Assembly: GCA_958430865.1 (NCBI GenBank)
Contig: CAUDNR010000356.1
Location: forward strand, 1-11,440
DNA length: 11,440 bases
Source of the DNA: Entrophospora sp. SA101
Taxonomy: Eukaryota > Glomeromycota > Glomeromycetes > Entrophosporales > Entrophosporaceae
Reading direction: 5' to 3'
The notes beneath the pieces were generated by a model. The model was not told the DNA's origin and ran no database searches. It saw only the letters and a list, made by a program, of their open reading frames with translations. Below are positions 1 through 6,040 of the stretch, one piece after another (within the stretch, counting starts at the first letter, position 1; the number at the start of each line of letters is the position of its first letter). The translations under genes were made by a program, and so were the position numbers.

Positions 1-462
1 TCATTTTTTAGTTTCTTTAACTTCAATTTGTGCAGTTAGTTGAGTCTGCTGTCTCTTTAACTGTTCAACTTCACTTTAAAGTCTTTGAATTTTATCTAAT
101 AATTCTTGCTTTTGCTTATTATGCCAATCCTTTGAAACTTCTAATGCTTCCAAATGAGAAATGATTTATTCCTTAGCACTGAATAGTTGCTGTTTTAAGT
201 CTTTATTCTGCTGTTCCAATCTGCCAACAAAGCTTTCCACATCTTCCTCTCAGACCAGGCTGGCTGTTTCCATATGAGCATTGATCATTGACAAGAGTTG
301 ACATCTGTGTGTTATACCTCTCTAGAATAAAGTTGGTATCTGCAACTCGGGAGGTTGCAACCTGGGTTGTTGCTGTTATAGATTTCCCTGAATTCTGAGT
401 TTTGAGTCCTGGGTTGCTGTCTTGTTGGTGGCATGCCTACTCACTGACAACCCTACCCCATT
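1..462 (-). pseudogene. Decayed coiled-coil gene, 3' part
   Basis: Read on the minus strand in one frame, this stretch gives about 154 codons of protein-like sequence ending at a TGA (positions 1-3). It is broken by five in-frame stops, at 376-378, 322-324, 250-252, 166-168 and 76-78. The upstream part is rich in Q and P. The downstream part is heptad-like and rich in E, K, Q and L (for example SEVEQLKRQQTQLTAQ and ESFVGRLEQQNKDLKQQ), so a long coiled coil is likely. Base composition is visibly richer in G and C than the rest of the window. It probably forms one unit with the broken coding stretch at 580-879, with the AT-rich 463-579 as a possible intron. I do not recognise the family; a repetitive or transposon-borne gene is possible. 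All five stops could come from C-to-T changes in Gln or Arg codons, which is inference. Confidence 0.5.
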
Positions 463-579
463 TAAAAAATAACAAATTCAGTTGGTCAAATAAAAATTAA
501 AGAAACAGAATATTTATGGAAATGATTAATTTATACAAAACACACCAAACAAAACTTGGACCATTTTATTTTACTAACA

Positions 580-879
580 TCAGAGCCCAAATGCAATTTC
601 AGGGTCACCATAACCTCATGTGCTTGAAACGAGCTGCAGGTTCTCTTAATACTCCTCCCACAGATCCATCCTTAGAGGTAGGATCATTGCAGGAAACTTG
701 TCAGCTAACATGGAAGCCTTCTCTGGTCTGGGTGCTGTGAGGGAAGGTTATCAAAAGTGTCCTTGATGATTGATGCAGTCTCAGTAAACTCCAGGGCCAC
801 ATACCCCTGAAAATTTTGTTGCATCATTGTATCTCAGGGCAAGTTAGTCAGGTTAGCCTTGTGTACATGAGGAAGAGGA
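580..879 (-). pseudogene. Decayed coding stretch, 5' part of the same gene?
   Basis: The minus strand reads as protein in two linked frames. From about 879 to 715 the frame gives peptides such as GYVALEFTETASIIKDTFDN, with one stop at 834-836. Near 716-725 the coding sense moves to another frame, which gives EKASMLADKFPAMILPLRMD and then meets stops at 646-648, 616-618 and 580-582. A frameshift plus several stops point to a dead gene. Composition is G+C-richer than the surroundings, as in 1-462, and orientation is the same, which suggests a single element or gene. I recognise no family. The plus-strand open frame over 516-740 is taken to be the shadow of this sequence. Confidence 0.4.
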
Positions 880-1603
880 GAATAACTATAAAGTGTTCAA
901 GGTAGAGTGCATGCTTCAACATCTGTAAATTTCCGATAACCAAATGTTCATATCAAAATGTTTCATATTAGATATTAATAATGATTACAAAAAGCCAAAT
1001 ACCAATTGTTTACCATCTTGATGAGAATCTTATAATTACCTAACAAGATCTGTTCTGCATTTCAATTTCAATAATATACATTTATATAAAATAAAAGATA
1101 CCACATTATATCAATACAAATTAAAAAAAAAGTTACCTCTGGTTAGTTATTAACATGTTTCTTTTTAGAACCAATCATGCTAAACAACAACACTCACATT
1201 TTGTCATCTGTCAAAAAATAAATTGTTTTTCCAAAAAAAAAAGAAAAATAAAAAAAATAGGGGGTTCATACATAAATAATTAGTGTATGTGTTTGTTGGT
1301 TGATCAAATAACAAGTTCTTTTCTATATATAAAAAAAAAACATACCCCAACAAAAGCAACAAAATAAAAGAAAACAAACCCACAATAAAGACAAATATTA
1401 TGGGTAAGTATTGTTTATTGTAAGAATGGTGGTGGTGGTTATTGCCACCACTCAGCATCACTTTAGTTATTTAAAAAAAGAATGATGGTGATTATTATAA
1501 AATTAATTATGACAAAAGTAAAGTAAGTAAATTATATTCTCCTTCAAATGAACAAAAGTGACTATTTTAATGAATCTGATTTTTGATGTAATCCAATCCC
1601 TAG
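880..1603. other. AT-rich stretch without a supported gene
   Basis: Mostly A/T homopolymer runs and simple sequence. It includes a long A-rich tract at 1232-1257 and a short GGT/CCA run near 1430-1450. A minus-strand open frame of 85 codons (1204-1461) is built from these runs: His from the GGT run, Phe from the poly-A tract and Leu/Ile from AT-rich DNA. It is not convincing as a gene. I see no RNA gene or clear regulatory site. Confidence 0.5.
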
Positions 1604-1998
1604 TTACATGAATTAAATTGCGAACAGAAAATGGTTTTTGACAAAGTTGTAAACAAAAGCCTTAACATATTTTTTACTGGTTCTGGTGGTAACATTACCA
1701 TTAATGATTGTTTAATATATTTACATATATATTTTTTTTGTTATTAGTTATTGAATAATTTAAAAATTAAACCTATTTTGTGGGCACCAGTAAAAGTTTA
1801 TTATTAAAAAAAATAATAGTTGAACTAAAAAAAATGTTAGATAATACAAAAATTGGTATCACTGCAACAACTGGCATGCTGCGACAAACATTGATGGAAT
1901 AACTTTACAATCATTTTTAGGTTTAGAAGCATCAAATGATTTTTCTGCTAAAGACTTATTAAAAAGGATTGAAAATTCATATCATGCAATTAAAAGAT

Positions 1999-2006
1999 GG
2001 ACAGAT
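1999..2006. repeat. Target-site duplication, left copy
   Basis: GGACAGAT directly before the MITE; the identical 8 bp recur at 2251-2258 directly after it. Only one copy fits the helicase reading frame. Confidence 0.88.
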
Positions 2007-2250
2007 TAAGATTTCTAGTCCAAACTGTTTCCTCAAAGCCCAAACTAGTTGGGGCAATTTGGGCTTCTCAACATTTTATAAGCATGAACATTAAAAAACT
2101 AACTTGCTTTAACTTAAACAACTTTAAAATAATTTTGCCCAATTTTGGCTAATAACAAAAAGTAGTTTGGGCTTATAAAAAAATAATTTTTGCCCAAAGT
2201 ATTTGGGCAATTTCGGTTGCTAATAGAAGCAGTTTTGACCAGAAAACTTA
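2007..2250. mobile_element. 244-bp MITE with 8-bp target duplication, inserted in the PIF1 pseudogene
   Basis: The element has inverted ends of about 25 bp (2007-2031 and 2226-2250) that match at 21 of 25 positions, both beginning TAAG. It is flanked by an exact 8-bp direct repeat, GGACAGAT, at 1999-2006 and 2251-2258. Removing the insert and one repeat copy restores the uninterrupted helicase reading KRWTDVKILIIDE, so the insertion junctions are certain. The interior carries repeated TTGGGC/GCCCAA motifs in both orientations (near 2036, 2057, 2137, 2168, 2193 and 2204), like subterminal transposase-binding sites. It encodes no transposase. An 8-bp duplication fits hAT or KDZ (Zisupton-like) DNA transposons; the superfamily is inference. 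Confidence 0.88.
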
Positions 2251-2258
2251 GGACAGAT
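2251..2258. repeat. Target-site duplication, right copy
   Basis: GGACAGAT directly after the MITE, identical to 1999-2006. The helicase frame resumes here as TDVKILIIDE. Confidence 0.88.
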
Positions 2259-2283
2259 GTAAAGATATTAATTATAGATGAAT

Positions 2284-2366
2284 GTAAGATTATCATTTAA
2301 TCTTCATGATATTTTTTTTAGTATTGACAAAATATTAATATAACATGTTGCTTCTAAGCATCTAAG
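2284..2366 (+). other. Probable spliceosomal intron inside the PIF1 pseudogene
   Basis: An 83-bp segment starting GTAAGA and ending CTAAG separates LIIDE from the next helicase block. Joining its flanks gives GAT GAA TTA TCA ATG TTA GAT GGT, reading DELSMLDG, a good fit to the Walker B region of PIF1 helicases. The size suits the other introns in the window. It could instead be an unrelated insertion, but the exact GT-AG borders favour an intron. Confidence 0.6.
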
Positions 2367-2793
2367 TATCAATGTTAGATGGTGAGTTGTTTGATAAGTT
2401 GGAAAAAATTGCAAGAATTATTAGAAAAAAACAATAGACCATTTGGTAGATATTCATTGATAATCTTATAAATTCTCTTTTTCTTGGCAGACCAAAGTGG
2501 TGTAATGTTATATAATTTTTGAGCTTTTAGCTTATTTTATCAGGAGACTTTTGCCAATTACCACCAGTCACCACAACAAGAAAAGTAAAATATTGCTTTG
2601 AAGCAGACTCATGGGAAAATTGTTTACATCATGTGATTCTATTACTATTGAAACAAGTTCACAGAAGCATAATGGACACTGTAAAACAAGCTATTTCATT
2701 GGCCAAATTTTGTCGATCTTATTTCAAATCATCACACAAAACTAATTTTTTGATTGGTTTGAAATTTTTTATCACGTTTCTAAAAAAACCTGA

Positions 2794-2994
2794 ATAATTT
2801 GGATATTTTCAACCTACTTAGAATTTATTTTCATGATGCCATTCATGATCAATACATATTTTTCTTCGTGTGAAAAGGTACAAGATACAATAGAATTATT
2901 ATTTATGATAGTATTATTACCCATTAGTTGATATTGATGTCGATTTTTTTGATGATCACATAACAATAATTAATCACTTAACTGTAGACTGAAT
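2794..2994. other. AT-rich gap between helicase remnant and tandem repeats
   Basis: No convincing coding frame, RNA gene or regulatory site. It may contain unrecognisable remains of the C-terminal half of the helicase. Confidence 0.4.
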
Positions 2995-3451
2995 AACTAT
3001 TATTTTGACAGAACTAACCATTGATTATGCAAGTTAACATGGAAAAGAATATGTTCGCCTAAATGTTAAAATGATGTTCAATTAATTGCGTTTTCTCTTT
3101 AATATTTGCTTTTGAAAAATTAAATGATAAAATGATAAACAAATAATACCCAATAACATTAAATATGCAAGTTAACATGGAAAAGAATATGTTCGCCTAA
3201 ATGTTAAAATGATATTTCAATTAATAGAGTTTTCTCTTTAATGTTTGTTTTTGAAAATTTATCTAAAAATTAAAGTAATAAAATGATAACATGATAATAA
3301 ACAATACCCATAACCATTATCTTGACAAATCAACCATTGAATATGCAAGTTAACATGGAAAAGAATATGTTCGCCTAAATGCTAAAATGATGCTTCAATA
3401 AATTGAGTTTTCTTGTTTTCAAAACTCATCTAAAAAAATTAAAGTTAATAA
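2995..3451 (+). repeat. Three tandem copies of a 140-180 bp repeat
   Basis: A 40-bp core beginning TATGCAAGTTAACATGG is identical at 3026-3065, 3164-3203 and 3342-3381, and similarity extends well beyond it. Copies 1 and 3 share a leader (from 2995 and 3312), whereas copy 2 has lost about 25 bp of it. The downstream arms share GAGTTTTCTCTTTAAT-like and ACCCA(A)TAAC-like blocks with small indels. Core-to-core distances are 138 and 178 bp. In one frame all three cores read HGKEYVRLN after a TAA, but there is no sustained ORF, so coding meaning is doubtful. The repeats may be minisatellite-like or remains of a duplicated transposon segment. Confidence 0.85.
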
Positions 3452-3500
3452 ATTTGTTTGACTACCTACCTACTTTAATTTGGAATACTTGAAGGCAAAA

Positions 3501-3641
3501 TCACCATGTCTCATGGATAAATTTAGATTTATAGTGATTGCCAACTGGCTTAATGTCCTCACTATCAAAAATTTGGTTAAATGTATGACTATTAATTTGT
3601 AGTCTTTCTCCAATTCTTTTGTTTGTCTGAGAAATAATGTC
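3501..3641 (-). pseudogene. Exon-like coding fragment, family unknown
   Basis: The minus strand is open for 46 codons from 3641 to 3504, ending at TGA (3501-3503). It reads as protein-like sequence including SQTNKRIGERLQINSHTFNQ and VGNHYKSKFIHETW. It starts just after an AG that could be a 3' splice site (TTTAAATAG then GAC) and has no Met. No upstream exon was identified. It may be the last exon of a dead or dispersed gene. I do not recognise the family. Confidence 0.3.
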
Positions 3642-4138
3642 CTATTTAAATAGTATTGATCATAAATTATTATAACTCACATCATAATACATATAAACCT
3701 TTATTATAACAAGAATCACCCCTGTCTTACCAAACAAGATTTAAAAGCTTTTATCAAGCCTTTAAGGTTACTGATAAAACAAGCTTATTCTTAATTGATT
3801 ATTTTTGTAAAGTTTACCTAAAAAAAAAATTTTAAATTATTTTAATTTGAATAAAATGTTTACATACATGTAGTGATTATTTCAAACTTTAGTTCACATC
3901 TAACTTATGATCTAGAAATGATCTTTTGATCTTATTTAATCTACTAGTATAGGAAAACATAACAAACGATTCTGTGCAAAAAAATTAATATGTACCTTAA
4001 TAATAATTTTTTTGTATACATACACGTTTTTTTTCTATTTTAAAACAATTGAAATCACATGTTTCACAATTATAAAAAAGATCAACAATCGATTTTGTCA
4101 CAAAGTGATAAAACGAGTGTTCATTATGCTTGTTTATA
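3642..4138. other. AT-rich stretch without a supported gene
   Basis: A/T-rich DNA with homopolymer runs. A minus-strand open frame of 60 codons (3997-4179) starts inside the neighbouring MITE and has no recognisable motif, so it is not called. No RNA gene was seen. Confidence 0.45.
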
Positions 4139-4140
4139 TA

Positions 4141-4253
4141 CAGTAATGATACAGTATGCTTATAACACATATGGCCCAACTTGGGCCGAGAAAATTCTAT
4201 GCTTTTAGACAGGTTATGCTTATATACAGTATGCTTTTAGACAGGTTTTACTG
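4141..4253 (-). mobile_element. pogo/Tigger-like MITE, about 113 bp
   Basis: Read on the minus strand it begins CAGTAAAACCTGTCTAAAAG and ends CATTACTG. The 18-bp block AACCTGTCTAAAAGCATA occurs twice, 32 bp apart (on the plus strand at 4198-4215 and 4230-4247). A perfect GC-rich palindrome, GGCCCAACTTGGGCC, lies at 4173-4187. CAGT ends, tandem AACCTGTCTA-type subterminal repeats and a GGCCC centre are the known layout of pogo/Tigger (Tc1/mariner superfamily) MITEs. The flanks are TA (4139-4140) and TG (4254-4255), consistent with a TA target duplication with one base changed. It has no coding capacity. Confidence 0.55.
4198..4247. repeat. Direct repeat inside the MITE
   Basis: The 18-bp sequence TATGCTTTTAGACAGGTT is present at 4198-4215 and 4230-4247, with a 32-bp period. 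It is the subterminal repeat of the pogo-like MITE and may be a transposase-binding site. Confidence 0.8.
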
Positions 4254-4289
4254 TGTTTTTTTATTTTTGATTACCTATTACCAATTCGT

Positions 4290-4460
4290 CTTTTTTTTCT
4301 TTTACTGAATCGAATTCTTCCTCTTTTTTTTTTGCCAACGAGAAATCATTGAAGAATCAATAGTAAAGTGACACTAAGCTGGTCTTAAATCATATTGTTT
4401 TGCATATTGCAAAACTTGGAGCTTTTCAGCAACAGAATATGAAGACGTTTGACTTTTTGC
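4290..4460 (-). pseudogene. pogo/CENP-B-type transposase N-terminus, truncated and broken
   Basis: The minus strand reads SYSVAEKLQVLQYAKQYDLR, a stop (TAG at 4374-4376), then CHFTIDSSMISRWQKK. This matches the N-terminal helix-turn-helix of pogo/Tigger transposases and CENP-B-like proteins (typical pattern: Tyr, acidic-Glu-Lys, Val, Ala, then a Phe-x-(I/V)-x-x-Ser-x-(I/V)-x-x-Trp recognition helix), which binds transposon ends. After the Trp a 10-A run breaks the frame; one base out of phase the reading continues as EEEFDSVKEKK before petering out near 4290. No CENP-B second DNA-binding domain or DDE catalytic domain follows. This is a dead 5' remnant lying directly beside the pogo-like MITE. 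Confidence 0.6.
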
Positions 4461-4512
4461 AGGGAAAAAATTAATTAGAACTTTACACAAATGATGAAAT
4501 AAGGAAACAAAA

Positions 4513-4586
4513 TGTCTCGAATACAAGCAACACCGCAGTTTTGTCGACTAAAACGTGTCAAAATTGTGTTGCTTATATTCCAGACA
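4513..4586. repeat. Imperfect hairpin with arms of 28-31 bp
   Basis: The left arm (4513-4543) and right arm (4559-4586) are reverse complements apart from a few mismatches and a 3-base gap, around a loop of about 15 bases. They share TGTCT(C/G)GAATA(C/T)AAGCAACAC. It lies just upstream of the minus-strand pogo-type remnant, so it could be the remains of that element's 5' terminal region. That link is inference. Confidence 0.65.
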
Positions 4587-5102
4587 GTATGGTATATATT
4601 TATTAAGAAAAATTACGATTATCATAAAAATAATGTCATTTTTTGACCTAATTCGTTTTGTAATAATAAAACTAACCAATTCTTTTTTTTGTTCAATAAA
4701 ACACCTTTGTGGTGGAAGTTAAAACAGTGGAGTTTAATTGTTTGATTTTCACTCGCAGTTTAGGTTTCGCCAACTTCGCCGCAAAATTAGGCATAAACTA
4801 TGGGTTAGTTCTGGCCATCATTCATTAGCCTTGTGACTTTAATTATGTATTGCGTCACGAAATGTCTTGAGTTACGTCTTGCGTCACGAATTGCGTCCTA
4901 TATCTCTTGCATAATGAATGTGTTTTGCGTCACGCATAACACCAATTGCAGCTTTTAAACCACCATAACTGTTTTGACTTTTATAGTTAATTAATAAAAT
5001 TTAGGCATATAAACTTATTATTATCTAAATTTATCCATATGTTACAATTAGGTTGACCTGAATTGGTCCCCTGATGATATAATAATAACATGCAATTAAA
5101 TT
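4587..5102. other. Gene-free stretch carrying a TTGCGTC motif cluster
   Basis: AT-rich DNA with a moderately G+C-richer patch (4750-4935) holding repeated TTGCGTCACG words. No sustained ORF or RNA gene is visible. Confidence 0.4.
4850..4934. repeat. Cluster of TTGCGTC(ACG) motifs
   Basis: TTGCGTCACG occurs at 4850-4859, 4879-4888 and 4925-4934, and a shorter TTGCGTC at 4891-4897. The reverse complement, CGTGACGCAA, contains a TGACGCAA word resembling half-sites of bZIP (CREB/ATF-like) factors. With no adjacent intact gene it could equally be short-period repeat debris from a transposon. Confidence 0.55.
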
Positions 5103-5207
5103 TCAGGAAGGAGCACAGTCCTGCAGTTTGTTAATTACATTGTTGTCAAAGAGAGTGTTAAAGCCTTTCGCTTGTCTGAAACCTTCCAACTTATAATTTG
5201 CCTTAAC
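5103..5207 (-). pseudogene. Exon-like coding fragment, family unknown
   Basis: On the minus strand a good 3' splice-like site (TCTCCACAG, ending at 5208) is followed by 34 open codons and a TGA (5103-5105). The peptide includes NYKLEGFRQAKGFNTLFDNN and NKLQDCAPS. Base composition is less AT-rich than the surroundings. No start codon or upstream exon was found, and another frame of the same strand is also open. It may be the last exon of a dead gene. I do not recognise the family. Confidence 0.3.
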
Positions 5208-5344
5208 CTGTGGAGAGAATTATATAGCATGAGGCATGCATTGCATGACGCTTGCATGCTCATTGAAGGAAAATTTTATTAAATCTGGCACCTGTGATCA
5301 GGGTTTGCATGGGTATATTGACCTGCGCTTGTAAATCCAAATCC

Positions 5345-5815
5345 ACCACCACTATATGCTGACAATAATCCATATACAATACCGATCAACAACTCCAACT
5401 CCACCATCTAAATCACCAACTTAAAATGATAATCAACCATCCCAAGCAAAATCATCACCAACCCAATTATCATTATCTGATTTTTATTGTCATAATAAAT
5501 ACAAAGTCACAATACACTTGAACATATTGGATAATCGTCAGGGTGTTGTCCAATGCAAACCTGCCTATCAAAATCAGGTTTGTTCATTTTATTTTAATTT
5601 TTTTATGGAAATAATTTTTAAGGAACTCTACAACTTGCATTTGTATACAATTGAGAAGCACTCACATGCAAGAAAAGGGGACAAGTAGAAATGTGATCGC
5701 TAAAAAATTTTCACAACACCCATGGATGGAATCATTATCCTACATGGAAAATAAGATCAGATCAAAAGATCAAAGGTTTATTTTCCGACTTTTCCAAATT
5801 TTAGTTCCTTAAATT
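5345..5815 (+). pseudogene. Degenerate coding region, family unknown
   Basis: The plus strand reads as protein-like sequence in linked frames: a P/N-rich start (PPPLYADNNPYT), a shift to STTPTPPSKSPT with a stop at 5422-5424, then SPTQLSLSDFYCHNKYKVTI and NRQGVVQCKPAYQNQ up to 5577. A 45-bp GT-AG segment (5578-5622) may be an intron, although it is also open in frame. Then come ELYNLHLYTIEKHSHARKGD, a TAG at 5686-5688, and in another frame HPWMESLSYMENKIRSKDQR to about 5811. Several stops and shifts indicate a decayed gene copy. I recognise no domain. Confidence 0.35.
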
Positions 5816-5870
5816 TCATTTCTGCCATAGTCTTGGGTAAAAGAAGGTTGTGGGAGAAACTCTTACAGGA

Positions 5871-6040
5871 ATCAATTGACAGAGTTTCGACAGGTTAAAC
5901 ATTAATTGTTTATTAGAGTTTCGGCAGAGTTTCGCATTTGGGAATTTTGTTAATCGTCAGAATTTTGACAAGGCATATACTAATTGTTTATTAGGGCTTC
6001 GACAGAGTTTCGACAGTCACTAAGAGGTTTCGGCAAGCAA
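5871..6040 (+). repeat. Diverged tandem duplication rich in TTTCGRCAG
   Basis: The block TAATTGTTTATTAG followed by a TTCG(G/A)CAGAGTTTCG run occurs at 5903 and again at 5981, a 78-bp period. The sequence before each copy also aligns with substitutions. The word TTTCGACAG or TTTCGGCA recurs five to six times in the region. It is probably transposon or satellite-derived; no coding sense was found. Confidence 0.65.

Larger units (their letters stand above)
1604..2793 (+). pseudogene. PIF1-like DNA helicase pseudogene
   Basis: Broken frames line up with the ATPase core of PIF1-family helicases (superfamily 1B, 5'-3' DNA helicases). In order they are: an N-terminal LNxEQKMVFDKVVN block (1613-1654); a Walker A region reading FFTGSGGN at 1670-1693, where the usual GTGKS lysine motif is lost; GITATTGM (motif Ia region) at 1855-1878, then a one-base shift to NIDGITLQSFLGLEA; LIIDE (Walker B) near 2267-2282; SMLDGELFDKLEKIARII; LSGDFCQLPPV (motif III) at 2537-2569; and KQVHRS near 2652. 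Breaks include the lost Walker A lysine, frameshifts near 1878 and in the A-run near 2425, in-frame stops and an inserted MITE (2007-2250). The C-terminal helicase motifs are not visible. Such copies in fungi often come from Helitrons or dispersed PIF1 families; no Helitron Rep domain or ends were seen here. Confidence 0.85.

Noticed and set aside
1..462. Alternative genetic code reading TAA/TAG as Gln
   Set aside because: The intact RING and SKP1 genes both end at TAA where expected and use CAA/CAG for Gln. The stops here include TGA, and the linked stretch also has a frameshift. A pseudogene explains this better.
516..740. 74-codon plus-strand open frame
   Set aside because: It overlaps the better minus-strand protein-like readings of 580-879. 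Its peptide has no motif, and it looks like the antisense shadow of that pseudogene.
1204..1461. 85-codon minus-strand frame with His and Phe runs
   Set aside because: The residues come from a GGT simple repeat, a poly-A tract and AT-rich DNA. The hydrophobic stretch is expected from composition alone.
2114..2296. 60-codon minus-strand frame
   Set aside because: It crosses the right end of the MITE and the helicase Walker B region, so it cannot be an independent conserved gene.
2995..3451. CRISPR array
   Set aside because: Only three units, period 138 and 178 bp with related (not unique) spacers, in eukaryotic-type DNA.
3997..4179. 60-codon minus-strand frame
   Set aside because: It begins inside the pogo-like MITE and runs into AT-rich DNA with no recognisable motif.
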